Shown: positions 28,447-36,723 of the stretch, piece after piece | Position numbering within the stretch: the stretch's first letter is position 1 | How the letters are laid out: each line of letters begins with the position of its first letter | Origin: Pseudomonadota bacterium | Lineage (GTDB): Bacteria; Pseudomonadota; Gammaproteobacteria; Burkholderiales; Thiobacillaceae | Reading direction: 5' to 3' | Assembly: GCA_021802555.1 (NCBI GenBank) | Contig: JAJZRU010000003.1 | Location: 1-64,000, forward strand | Length of the DNA stretch: 64,000 nucleotides | Position numbers and translations under genes: made by a program | Notes under the pieces: generated by a model | Told to the model about the DNA's origin: nothing | The model's input: only the letters and a program-made list of their open reading frames with translations | Databases searched by the model: none

Positions 28447-29256
28447 ATGTCTGCTCCCCGTGGCAAATCCAACTTTGCCGACCCGCACGGCGCGGAGGGT
28501 AGCGCAAATGCCCGGCGCGGCGCCGGGCACGAGTGGGAGCGCACCCTGATCGCGTACTCTCCCTATGCCTTGAAAAATGTCAGCGCAAATGTCGCAGCCG
28601 ACTTGCCGGAACCCGCCCATACCGAGCAGCAACGCATAAAGCTGCGCCTGGCCCACGACGACAGCCGAGCCAGGCAGGCAAGCCTGCTCATCCAGAAGAT
28701 GTATGCCACGCGCGGCTATCCGGCCAACCCCGTGAAGCGCAACGATATGCGCATCACCATCATGGCCTATTTGAACGATCAAGTGGTCGGCACGGTCACC
28801 CTCAATCTCGACTCGGAGGCCGGCCTGCTCGCCGACCAGCTGTATCTCGACGAAGTCAACCAGCTCCGTGCCGAAGGCAAAAAAATCTGCGAACTTACCA
28901 AGCTCGCCATCAGCCCGCGCGCCGACGGCCTGCGCATCTACTCCAGCCTGCTTCATATCGCTTACATCTATGGCCGGCGGATCCATGGATACACCGATCT
29001 GGTCTTAGAAGTGGTGCCCAGGCACGTGAATTTTTACGTCAAGATGCTGGGCTGCAAGCCCTTCGGCCCCGAGCGGCTCAATCCGCGCGTCAACGCACCG
29101 GTGCAGTTGCTGCATCTGCCCATCGACTATGTGGACGCCATGATCGACGCCTACGGCGGCCAGGGCGGAGATGCGAAAACCCGCATGCTGTACGCCCATT
29201 TCTTCAACCGCCGGGACGAAGAGGGCATACTCGGCCGCCTGCTGCGAGGCGAATAG
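28447..29256 (+). CDS. FeeM-like N-acyl amino acid synthase (GNAT-fold acyltransferase)
   Basis: 269 residues from the ATG at 28447, which has AAGGA eight bases upstream; an ATG at 28402 is possible but lacks a good site. The body (about 60-235) matches the FeeM/autoinducer-synthase branch of the GNAT fold: RQASLLIQKMYATRGY, then ITIMAYLNDQVVGTVTL, then ICELTKLAISP and the helix YSSLLHIAYIYGRRIHG. Such enzymes take acyl groups from acyl carrier protein and put them on amino acids. Three bases later an E1-like adenylyltransferase gene begins, and a PEP-CTERM gene follows. Exosortase loci often contain acyltransferases of this clan. Its real substrate is unknown. Confidence 0.75.
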   Translation: MSAPRGKSNFADPHGAEGSANARRGAGHEWERTLIAYSPYALKNVSANVAADLPEPAHTEQQRIKLRLAHDDSRARQASLLIQKMYATRGYPANPVKRNDMRITIMAYLNDQVVGTVTLNLDSEAGLLADQLYLDEVNQLRAEGKKICELTKLAISPRADGLRIYSSLLHIAYIYGRRIHGYTDLVLEVVPRHVNFYVKMLGCKPFGPERLNPRVNAPVQLLHLPIDYVDAMIDAYGGQGGDAKTRMLYAHFFNRRDEEGILGRLLRGE

Positions 29257-29258
29257 GC

Positions 29259-30161
29259 GTGGCAGGCGCCTTCGATGCCGATGCCGCCTTCTCGCGCAAC
29301 CTGGGCTGGCTCACGCCTGCGGAACAAGCGACACTGAAGCATAAGCGCGTCGCCATCGCCGGTCTGGGCGGGGCAGGCGGCGTGCATCTGCTGACCCTGG
29401 TGCGGCTGGGCGTCGGCGCTTTCCATCTCGCCGATCTGGACAATTTCGAGTACGTCAATTTCAATCGCCAGGTGGGCGCCACCGTCTCCGCCGTGGGGCA
29501 GCCCAAGGTCGACGTCCTTGCCGCGCTGGCGCGCGACATCAACCCCTCGCTCGATCTCCGTTTGTTCCCGGAGGGCGTAAACGCCGGCAACCTCGATGAT
29601 TTTCTCGACGGCGTCGACCTTTACGTCGACGGCCTGGATTATTTTGCCTTTGCCGCGCGGCGCCAGGTTTATGCCGCCTGCCGCAGCCGCGGCATCCCCG
29701 TCACTTTCGCCGTGCCTCTGGGTTTTGGCGCCGCGCTGCTGAACGTCTTACCCGAGGGCATGGATTTCGAGCGCTATTTTTGCTTGGGCGAAGACGAATC
29801 GGAATGGCCGCTGCGCTTCCTGGCCGGAATATCCCCGCGCCTGCCGCACCAGCATTATCTGGTGTACCCGGAAATCATCGATTTCCAGAGCCACCGGGTT
29901 CCGTCAACCGGCATTGCCTGCCAGATCTGCTCGGGCATGGCCGGCACCGAGGCGGTCAAAATCCTGCTGCGCCGCGGGCGGGTGCGTTGCCTGCCCCATA
30001 CCGCGCAATTCGATCCTTATCTGGGCAGGTTGACCTGGAGCTGGCGCCCAGGCGGGAATCGGCATCCGCTGCAACACCTTCTCATCCGCTATCTGCGCTA
30101 CCGTTTACGGAAAATCCGCAGATCCAGCGCGCCGAACAACTGCCAGGGCCGGCTCCCATAG
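29259..30161 (+). CDS. ThiF/E1-like adenylyltransferase
   Basis: 300 residues from the GTG at 29259, two bases after the acyltransferase stop. It has the E1/ThiF/MoeB Rossmann core: AIAGLGGAGGVHLLTLVRLG (ATP loop, about 31-50), then the acidic and arginine positions in LADLDNFEYVNFNRQ, the lysine in QPKVDVLAAL and the aspartate in VDGLD. A CQIC pair (about 224) is present but the usual second CxxC is not, so zinc binding may be incomplete. E1-like enzymes activate a C-terminal carboxylate as an adenylate. No ubiquitin-like or ThiS-like partner is encoded nearby. Pairing with a FeeM-like acyltransferase suggests that the two modify the same small molecule or peptide; this is inference. Confidence 0.75.
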   Translation: MAGAFDADAAFSRNLGWLTPAEQATLKHKRVAIAGLGGAGGVHLLTLVRLGVGAFHLADLDNFEYVNFNRQVGATVSAVGQPKVDVLAALARDINPSLDLRLFPEGVNAGNLDDFLDGVDLYVDGLDYFAFAARRQVYAACRSRGIPVTFAVPLGFGAALLNVLPEGMDFERYFCLGEDESEWPLRFLAGISPRLPHQHYLVYPEIIDFQSHRVPSTGIACQICSGMAGTEAVKILLRRGRVRCLPHTAQFDPYLGRLTWSWRPGGNRHPLQHLLIRYLRYRLRKIRRSSAPNNCQGRLP

Positions 30162-30163
30162 GC

Positions 30164-30181
30164 CTGTCGGGATATTTTACA
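30164..30181 (+). promoter_or_regulatory. Distal copy of a repeated upstream element
   Basis: CTGTCGGGATATTTTACA lies three bases after the ThiF-like stop. It differs from the copy at 30357 only by one extra G and one fewer T. It is about 255 bases upstream of the sigma-54 promoter, within reach of a looping activator. Confidence 0.4.
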
Positions 30182-30356
30182 CCGCCCCGAGCGCGCCCCC
30201 GAGCGGAAGGAACACCCCCAATTGGGCCGGGGGCTCCTCAGTCAGGGAAAATACACGCCTGAGCAACGGCCGGCATCTTTGGTGCGCCGGTGCATCCCGG
30301 TCGCCTTGCGCGAACAGGCCTTGCTCGATGTTTCGTGGACTTTCTACTGCAAGAAG

Positions 30357-30374
30357 CTGTCGGATATTTTTACA
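30357..30374 (+). promoter_or_regulatory. Proximal copy of a repeated upstream element (candidate activator site)
   Basis: CTGTCGGATATTTTTACA is centred about 70 bases upstream of the -24 element, or roughly 100 from the expected transcription start. That is the usual place for an upstream activator of a sigma-54 promoter. PEP-CTERM genes are known to be controlled by the PrsK/PrsR system with RpoN; that PrsR binds here is inference. Confidence 0.45.
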
Positions 30375-30435
30375 TTCTTCTATGCCGATTCGTATTGCAA
30401 GTTTATAACATATTGATAAATATAAAAAATATTAT

Positions 30436-30453
30436 TTGGCACGCTAGCTGCTT
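30436..30453 (+). promoter_or_regulatory. Sigma-54 (RpoN) promoter of the PEP-CTERM gene
   Basis: TTGGCACGCTAGCTGCTT has the exact GG-N10-GC spacing of -24/-12 promoters: GG at 30438-30439 and GC at 30450-30451. The -24 half TTGGCAC is perfect; the -12 half is CTGCT against TTGCT. Transcription should start near 30463, about 45 bases before the start codon. Confidence 0.8.
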
Positions 30454-30506
30454 CTTTGCAGACGTAATATTCCAAACACGCGATCAAGACCTTAAGGAGG
30501 TTTTCC

Positions 30507-31370
30507 ATGAATAAAGTAATCAAAGCGTTGGCACTGGCCGGGCTCGCCACAAGCATGACCGGGATTGCGTCGGCCGCGATTTTCAACCCGTTCACCGTAC
30601 AGGAACCGGGGAGCAATAATCTTGTCCAGAATGCCACCAAAATCAACGGCACCTACACTGAGCAGGCGCTTTTTTACAACCAAACGCTCAGCGGCCCCAA
30701 TACCATTACAGGGAATTTCAAGACCTCCGTTCTTTGGAACGCGCAAGGGTTTTCCACCGGCCCCCAAGGGCAGACGTCCGTCCCGTCTTATCTAAACGCG
30801 CTGGGCTCCAACGGCTACGGGATGTACGCGACCTTTGCCGGATTTGGGACATTTTCGCTCGACACGACGACCCACGTTGCCCAAATTACTTTTAACAATG
30901 GCTCCCTGTTCGGGGTCTGGCTGGATCCGGGCATAAACGACACGTTCACCACGCCTGCTGCTGGCAACCAGTGGGGGGTAACGGATCCCACCAGCACGGA
31001 TATTCAAATTGCCCAGCTGAGCAATCTGTTGGGTGGCGCGGGTACGCTCAACCCCATGCTGCAAACCTGCGGACCAAACACCCTAAACCCTTCTGGCAAC
31101 GGCATCAACTGCGGTAGCTTCGGGGTCACGACGGGATTCACCCTGACCGGCGCCGGGTCCGGCTATTTCATCGCGCCGGTGCCGTTCTACAACGTGTCGT
31201 TCGATTCCGGCGTCTTTAACATCTTCGACCCGACCGCTACCAAGGATCAAAACATCACCGGCGTCCTGAATGCGACGTTTACCACCGTCCCCGAACCTGC
31301 CAGCCTGGCTCTCGTGGGTCTCGGCTTGCTGGGCATGGGCGTGAGCCTGCGCCGCCGTAAACAGTCCTGA
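30507..31370 (+). CDS. pepA: PEP-CTERM exported protein, PepA-like (floc-associated type)
   Basis: 287 residues. A signal peptide (about 1-23, ending SAA) precedes a Asn/Thr/Gly-rich body, which is typical of exported surface proteins. The C terminus is the exosortase sorting signal: the PEP motif in VPEPASLALVGLG, a hydrophobic stretch and a basic tail RRRKQS. Exosortase removes this tail and the protein is released or attached to extracellular polymer. The FNPFTVQEPG start and KINGTYTEQ segment resemble the flocculation-associated PepA family. A sigma-54 promoter and a perfect ribosome site precede it and a strong terminator follows, so it is a single, probably highly expressed unit. Exosortase itself is not in this window. 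Confidence 0.85.
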   Translation: MNKVIKALALAGLATSMTGIASAAIFNPFTVQEPGSNNLVQNATKINGTYTEQALFYNQTLSGPNTITGNFKTSVLWNAQGFSTGPQGQTSVPSYLNALGSNGYGMYATFAGFGTFSLDTTTHVAQITFNNGSLFGVWLDPGINDTFTTPAAGNQWGVTDPTSTDIQIAQLSNLLGGAGTLNPMLQTCGPNTLNPSGNGINCGSFGVTTGFTLTGAGSGYFIAPVPFYNVSFDSGVFNIFDPTATKDQNITGVLNATFTTVPEPASLALVGLGLLGMGVSLRRRKQS

Positions 31371-31400
31371 ACCCGTCAGTCGGTCCTTCCCGTTCAGAAA

Positions 31401-31428
31401 TAGCCCCGGTCAGCCGGGGCTATTTTTT
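31401..31428 (+). terminator. Intrinsic terminator after the PEP-CTERM gene
   Basis: TAGCCCCGG-TCAG-CCGGGGCTA (31401-31422) is followed by TTTTTT, 31 bases after the stop codon. The flanking AAA on the left could let it work weakly for the convergent prsT transcript. Confidence 0.92.
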
Positions 31429-31535
31429 GCGGCCCATCCGGCAACCCCATAATCCGGTATCGGCAGGGTCGGCGCCCCCTTGCCATCAGAACCCTACCCT
31501 GCGCAACCGCAACCTGCCCGCTAGCCGGGCGGGTT

Positions 31536-34301
31536 TCAGCGTATCTTGCGCAGCAACGCCGCCGCCTGGTCGCGCTCGCTGAAGCTTTCTTTGCTGGCCA
31601 GAGCCGCTCGCAGTCCTGCCTGCGCCGCGGCCATCTGCCCGAGCTTGTACGCGGCCACGGCGTGATGGTACTGCACGGCCGGCATCTGCCCCGCACCCTT
31701 CACGGCCGCCTGCAAAATGGGATAGGCCTGCTGAACTTTGTCTTCCAGCACCAGACCCCAGCCGTAGGTATCTGCCACCAGCGGATTGTCCGGCTGCAGC
31801 TTGTAGGCGCGCTCGGCGTAGCCAAAGGCAGCCGGATCGTTTTGCCGCTGCAATAGCGCCGCCAGGTTGTTCAAAGCCAGCACGTTGTCGGGCGCAAGCG
31901 CCAAAACCTCTTTGTACTGCGCCGTCGCCAAGGCGTCTTGATGCTGCGCCAAATAAGTGCCCGCCAGATACATGCGAAAATCCGCATCGTTGGCATGAGC
32001 CTTGAGCCATTGCTGCGCAAGCTGCTCGGCCTGAGCCGTTTTTCCTTGCTGAAGCAGGGCCAGGTGATAGCTCGCCGCCGTCTCGCTGGAAGGGATTTTC
32101 TGATAAGCAGCGGCAAGCGCTTGCAGCGCGAGATCAGGCCTTTTCAGGCGCATTTGCAGTTCCGCCTCAAGGTCATAGCCGCTCCGAGACTTGGGAAACG
32201 CCTGTTGAATCTGGCGCGCCTCGTTGAGGGCGCTGTCGGCACGGCCCATGGCCATATACAACCCGGCCATGGCTACCTGGGCATCCAGATACTTCGGCGC
32301 CAGGCCGATCGCCTTTTGCAACGACTGCTGAGCGCCGTTCATGTCCCCGGCGACACGCTGCGCCCAGGCGAGGCGATACCAGGCCACGGGCGAACGGGAT
32401 TGCAAATTGGTGAGGTTCGTGTAGGTGTCCACCGCATCGTTCTTACGCCCCGCGGCCAGCAGAGCCTGTCCCAGGTTGTCCAGAAATGCGGGGTTGCCGG
32501 GGTGCGCCTGCGCCGCCTTGCGCGCTGCCTGCAACGCCAACCCCGGTTGGCGCACGCTTATGTAGTATTGCGTCAGCAGGACCACGGGTTGCGGCGCTTG
32601 CGGATTGCCCTTGATCGCGGCCTCCATGTCCCCGACATAGGCCTTGCGGTCGCCCAGCGCCAGATCCACCCTGGCCAGACCCAGTTGAGCCCCCAGGTTG
32701 CCCGGCTTTCTGGCGAGAATCGCGAGGAAGCGCTGACGCGCCTGCGCCGGCTGCTTCTGCTGGACATCGAGTTCCGCGAGCGCGCCGGCCGCGGGCAGGA
32801 AATCGGGGTCGGCCGCCTGACTGCGGTCAAATGCCCGGCGCGCGGCAGCCGGATTGTTTTGCAGCAGATAAACACGCCCCTGCAGCAAGTAAGGCACCGG
32901 ATTTTTGGGCTGCGCCGTGGACATCTTGCCCAGGGTCGCCAGCGCCGCCGCATAATCAGCCTTGGCCAATTGGGCAGAAGCGAGCAGCAAATAGGCTTGC
33001 GTATCCTGCGGGTTGTCGGCGATGACCGATTCCAGGCCGCTGATGCCCTGGCTGTCGCCGGTAAGCAATTGCGCCTGGGCCAGACTGGTGCGCACCGCCG
33101 TATCGCCCGGCGCGGCTTTCCCCGCCCGCGCGAGGTAGTCCATCGCCCGGGCATAGTCGCCCAAATTCATGGCAGCCTGCCCCGCCAGCAGGAGCGTCTT
33201 GGCGTTGACGCTGCTTTCTTCAAGCAGCGGCGCGAGCGTTTTCAGCGCGGCGTCGTTCGAGCCCAGGCGCAGCTCGGTTGCCGCCAGGAACAAGCGGGCC
33301 TGCGGCATATCCGTGGCGGCCAGCACCTTGCTGAAACTGTCGAGCGCGATTTCGTCGTGCTTCGCCGAGTAATTGACAACGCCATAAAGCATCTGGGCAG
33401 GAACGTAATCCGGGTCTGCCCGCAAAACCTCCTGCAGCAGATCGGCGGCGTCGTTATAGCGTCCCTGGCGATAGGCGACATACGCGGAAAGATATTTGGT
33501 GATGACTACCTTGGGATCGGATTTGCGCAGCCCATCTATCAGCTTTTGCGCATCCGCCAGACGGTCCATGGACAGCAGCATGATGGCTTTGTAGGCGCGC
33601 GCTTGGACATCGTCCGGCTGCACCTTGAGCGCCTGATCGTAAGCCGCCATGGCCTGCTCCGGCTGGTTCCTGGCGCGATAGAGATCACCGAGCAGATACC
33701 AGGACTCCAGGCGCTTGGGGTCCATCCGCGCCGCTTTCTGCGCCGTGGCCAAGGCCTGATCGGGATGGCCGTTGCCGTACTCGCAGCGCGCCTGCCCCCA
33801 ATAAGCCGGCACGTAGCCGGCGTCGTCCTTGACCGATTGATCGTAGAGCGGGCACGCCTGGGCATACTTGCCCTGGCCCATGTAGGCGTCACCGCGCATC
33901 TGCAGGATTTGCGCGAGCGTTTGGGGGTCGTCCCGGTCGCCGGGGGTGAGCTTGTCGAGCACCTTGCCGAAATCCCCCTTGAGCAGCCAGGCCTGGGCCA
34001 GCGGGATGCGTGCGCTTTGCGGACTGATGCCCAGCTGCAGGGCCTTCTCCAGCTGGATTTCCGCACCGCCGCCCTGCTTCAGTTTGAGATAATCCAGGCC
34101 CAGCAACCAGCGCGCCTCGGCGTTCTTGGGTTCCTGCTGCAGCGCCGCCTTGAGTTCGATGACGCTGGCGTGGTAATCCTGCTTGGCTTCGTAGCCTTTG
34201 GCTTTTTCGATGTGCTCCGCGGCGCTTTCATGCCCGAATTTGCACCCTCCCAAAAGCCCCAGCAGCACGGCAAACGCGACGGGTTTGATGCGGGCTTGCA
34301 T
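31536..34301 (-). CDS. prsT: PEP-CTERM system TPR-repeat lipoprotein PrsT
   Basis: 921 residues from the ATG at 34301. A short signal with lipobox LLGLLGGC (Cys about residue 20) marks it as a lipoprotein. The remainder is an almost unbroken array of tetratricopeptide repeats (for instance ARWLLGLDYLKLKQGG and AQVAMAGLYMAMGRADSAL). Length and layout match the PrsT family found with exosortase systems, thought to help assemble or export the polysaccharide that PEP-CTERM proteins associate with. It converges on the PEP-CTERM gene rather than lying in a polysaccharide cluster. Confidence 0.85.
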   Translation of the reverse strand: MQARIKPVAFAVLLGLLGGCKFGHESAAEHIEKAKGYEAKQDYHASVIELKAALQQEPKNAEARWLLGLDYLKLKQGGGAEIQLEKALQLGISPQSARIPLAQAWLLKGDFGKVLDKLTPGDRDDPQTLAQILQMRGDAYMGQGKYAQACPLYDQSVKDDAGYVPAYWGQARCEYGNGHPDQALATAQKAARMDPKRLESWYLLGDLYRARNQPEQAMAAYDQALKVQPDDVQARAYKAIMLLSMDRLADAQKLIDGLRKSDPKVVITKYLSAYVAYRQGRYNDAADLLQEVLRADPDYVPAQMLYGVVNYSAKHDEIALDSFSKVLAATDMPQARLFLAATELRLGSNDAALKTLAPLLEESSVNAKTLLLAGQAAMNLGDYARAMDYLARAGKAAPGDTAVRTSLAQAQLLTGDSQGISGLESVIADNPQDTQAYLLLASAQLAKADYAAALATLGKMSTAQPKNPVPYLLQGRVYLLQNNPAAARRAFDRSQAADPDFLPAAGALAELDVQQKQPAQARQRFLAILARKPGNLGAQLGLARVDLALGDRKAYVGDMEAAIKGNPQAPQPVVLLTQYYISVRQPGLALQAARKAAQAHPGNPAFLDNLGQALLAAGRKNDAVDTYTNLTNLQSRSPVAWYRLAWAQRVAGDMNGAQQSLQKAIGLAPKYLDAQVAMAGLYMAMGRADSALNEARQIQQAFPKSRSGYDLEAELQMRLKRPDLALQALAAAYQKIPSSETAASYHLALLQQGKTAQAEQLAQQWLKAHANDADFRMYLAGTYLAQHQDALATAQYKEVLALAPDNVLALNNLAALLQRQNDPAAFGYAERAYKLQPDNPLVADTYGWGLVLEDKVQQAYPILQAAVKGAGQMPAVQYHHAVAAYKLGQMAAAQAGLRAALASKESFSERDQAAALLRKIR

Positions 34302-34460
34302 GACGTCTCCTGCGGTTCTGCGTGCGCCGCCGGGCGGCGCGCTTGGGTTTGTCCGGCGCCCTCGGCCTCGGGCGTGCACCCGGGCGCAGCAGGGACTCGC
34401 GCAGTGTAGCCCAACCGCGCAGCCGCCGCCTCCGCCGAAAGCGATATGCCGCCGACCGCC

Positions 34461-35588
34461 TCAGACGATGTCGAGATGGTCCAGGCCGCTCATGAGGTTC
34501 TTGCCCTTGGCTTCCTGGCCGTGCAGCTTGATCTTGAGGCGCAGATCGTTGAGGCTGTCGGCATTGCGCAGGGCGTCTTCATAGCTGATGAACCCGGCTT
34601 CGTAGAGATCGAACAGGGCTTGGTCGAAGGTCTGCATGCCCAGCTCGCGCGACTTGCTCATCACTTCCTTGATTTCGACCACGTGGCCCTTGAAGATGAG
34701 GTCGGAGATGAGCGGCGAATTGAGCATGATTTCCACCGCGGCGATGCGTCCCTTGCCTTCGCGCCGCGGGATGAGGCGCTGGGAGATGAAGGCCTTGAGG
34801 TTCAGGCTCAGGTCCATGAGCAGCTGGTCGCGCTTGTCCTCGGGGAAGAAGTTGACGATGCGGTCGAGCGCCTGGTTGGCGCTGTTGGCGTGCAGGGTGG
34901 ACAGGCACAGGTGGCCGGTCTCGGCGAAGGCGATGGCGTACTCCATGGTTTCGCGGTCGCGGATCTCGCCGATGAGGATGACGTCGGGCGCCTGGCGCAG
35001 CATGTTCTTGAGCGCCGAGAACCAGTTTTCCGTGTCCACCCCCACTTCGCGCTGGGTGATGATGCAGTTCTTGTGTTCGTGCACGAATTCGATGGGGTCT
35101 TCCACGCTGATGATGTGCTCGCGCGCGTTCTCGTTGCGGTAGCCGATCATGGCGGCGAGCGAGGTGGATTTGCCCGAGCCGGTGCCGCCCACGAAGATGA
35201 CCAGGCCGCGCTTGACCATGGCGATGTCACGCAGCACCGGCGGCAGGTTGAGCTCCTCGAACTTGGGGATGCGCGTATTGATGGTGCGCAGCACCAGGCC
35301 GGTGTGGCCCTGCTGGATGAAGGCGTTGCAGCGGAAGCGCCCGATGTCCGGGGGGGCGATGGCAAAGTTGCATTCGTTCTTGGCCTCGAACTCGGCCCAT
35401 TGGCGGTCGTTCATGAGCGAGCGCGCCAGTTCGCGCGTATGCGCGGGTGTGAGCGTCTGGTTGGCCACGGCGATGATCTTGCCGTCCACCTTGAGGGCGG
35501 GCGCGAAGCCGGCGGTGAGGAAAAGGTCGGAGGCGTTTTTCGCCACCATGAGGCGTAGCAGGTCGGTGATGGTTTTTTGCGCGTCCAT
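34461..35588 (-). CDS. pilU: Type IV pilus retraction ATPase PilU
   Basis: 375 residues, a PilT-family hexameric ATPase that works with PilT in pilus retraction. The N-terminal PAS-like domain starts with LLRLMVAKNASDLFLTAG. The core has Walker A GGTGSGKSTSLAAM (about 137-150), the Asp box ISVEDPIEFVHEH, Walker B DVILIGEIRDRET and the His box FAETGHLCLSTLHANSA. The C-terminal tail is longer than in PilT, as is typical for PilU. It starts 21 bases after pilT. Confidence 0.93.
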   Translation of the reverse strand: MDAQKTITDLLRLMVAKNASDLFLTAGFAPALKVDGKIIAVANQTLTPAHTRELARSLMNDRQWAEFEAKNECNFAIAPPDIGRFRCNAFIQQGHTGLVLRTINTRIPKFEELNLPPVLRDIAMVKRGLVIFVGGTGSGKSTSLAAMIGYRNENAREHIISVEDPIEFVHEHKNCIITQREVGVDTENWFSALKNMLRQAPDVILIGEIRDRETMEYAIAFAETGHLCLSTLHANSANQALDRIVNFFPEDKRDQLLMDLSLNLKAFISQRLIPRREGKGRIAAVEIMLNSPLISDLIFKGHVVEIKEVMSKSRELGMQTFDQALFDLYEAGFISYEDALRNADSLNDLRLKIKLHGQEAKGKNLMSGLDHLDIV

Positions 35589-35609
35589 GAGCGGGGCCTG
35601 TAGGGATGA

Positions 35610-36653
35610 TCAGCCGAGGAAGGCGTCCTTGTTCTGGGCGCGCGCGCGCGCCTCCACCGAAGTGACGAGATTGCGCCGCACCAGGTCCTGCAGGCACTGG
35701 TCCAGGGTCTGCATGCCCAGGCCGCCGCCGGTCTGGATGGAGGAATACATTTGCGCCACCTTGTTCTCGCGGATGAGGTTGCGGATGGCCGGCGTGCCGA
35801 TCATGATTTCGTGCGCAGCCACCCGGCCCGAGCCGTCCTTGGTCTTGAGCAGAGTCTGGGAAATCACCGCGCGCAGCGACTCCGACAGCATGGCCCGCAC
35901 CATTTCCTTTTCCGCCGCGGGAAAAACGTCGATGACGCGGTCTATGGTCTTGGCGGCCGACGAAGTGTGCAGGGTGCCGAACACCAGGTGCCCGGTTTCC
36001 GCGGCGGTAAGCGCCAGGCGGATGGTTTCCAGGTCGCGCATCTCGCCCACCAGGATGACGTCCGGGTCTTCACGCAGGGCGGAGCGCAGGGCGTTGGCGA
36101 AGCTGTGGGTATGCGGCCCGACTTCGCGCTGGTTGATGAGGCATTTCTTGCTCTGGTGCACGAATTCGATAGGGTCTTCGATGGTTAGGATGTGGGAATA
36201 CTGGGTGTCGTTGACGTAGTCGATCATGGCCGCGAGCGTGGTCGACTTGCCCGAGCCGGTCGGCCCCGTCACCAGCACCACGCCGCGCGGCTGGTCGGAG
36301 ATTTCCTTGAAGATCTTGGGCGCTTCCAGTTCTTCCAGGGTAAGCACCTTGGAGGGAATGGTGCGGAACACCGCGCCGGCGCCTTTCTGCTGGTTGAAGG
36401 CATTGACGCGGAAACGCGCCAGACCGGGAATCTCGAAGGAGAAGTCCACTTCCAGCTCTTCTTCGTACACTTTGCGCTGGGAGTCGTTCATGATGTCGTA
36501 CACCATGCGGTGCACGTCCTTGTGATCCATGGGCGGCAGGTTGATGCGGCGGATGTCGCCGTGCACCCGGATCATGGGCGGCAACCCGGCCGAGAGATGC
36601 AGGTCGGAAGCCTTGTTCTTGACGCTGAAGGCCAGCAGTTCGGAAATGTCCAC
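35610..36653 (-). CDS. pilT: Type IV pilus retraction ATPase PilT
   Basis: 347 residues from a GTG at 36653 (reads as MDISELLAFSVKNKASDLHL, the standard PilT start). It powers pilus depolymerisation and twitching. Walker A GPTGSGKSTTLAAM (about 132-145), Asp box LTIEDPIEFVHQS, Walker B DVILVGEMRDLET and His box AAETGHLVFGTLHTSSA are all intact, as is the C-terminal AIRNLIRE used in retraction. It diverges from yggS across about 70 bases, the usual arrangement in proteobacteria. Confidence 0.95.
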   Translation of the reverse strand: MDISELLAFSVKNKASDLHLSAGLPPMIRVHGDIRRINLPPMDHKDVHRMVYDIMNDSQRKVYEEELEVDFSFEIPGLARFRVNAFNQQKGAGAVFRTIPSKVLTLEELEAPKIFKEISDQPRGVVLVTGPTGSGKSTTLAAMIDYVNDTQYSHILTIEDPIEFVHQSKKCLINQREVGPHTHSFANALRSALREDPDVILVGEMRDLETIRLALTAAETGHLVFGTLHTSSAAKTIDRVIDVFPAAEKEMVRAMLSESLRAVISQTLLKTKDGSGRVAAHEIMIGTPAIRNLIRENKVAQMYSSIQTGGGLGMQTLDQCLQDLVRRNLVTSVEARARAQNKDAFLG

Positions 36654-36723
36654 GGGGTGCTCGTCCGAAAGTCAGTTGGGAGATAATGCGATCCAATCCA
36701 ATAACGACTGCGCGCGATTCAAC

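Larger units (their letters stand above)
30162..30506. other. 345-base regulatory region of the PEP-CTERM gene
   Basis: No gene is seen in this gap. It begins GC-rich and turns AT-rich after about 30340. It holds two near-identical elements of the type TGTCGG(G)ATATTTTTACA (30164-30181 and 30357-30374), a sigma-54 promoter at 30436-30453, and an AAGGAGG ribosome site at 30494-30500. Confidence 0.6.
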
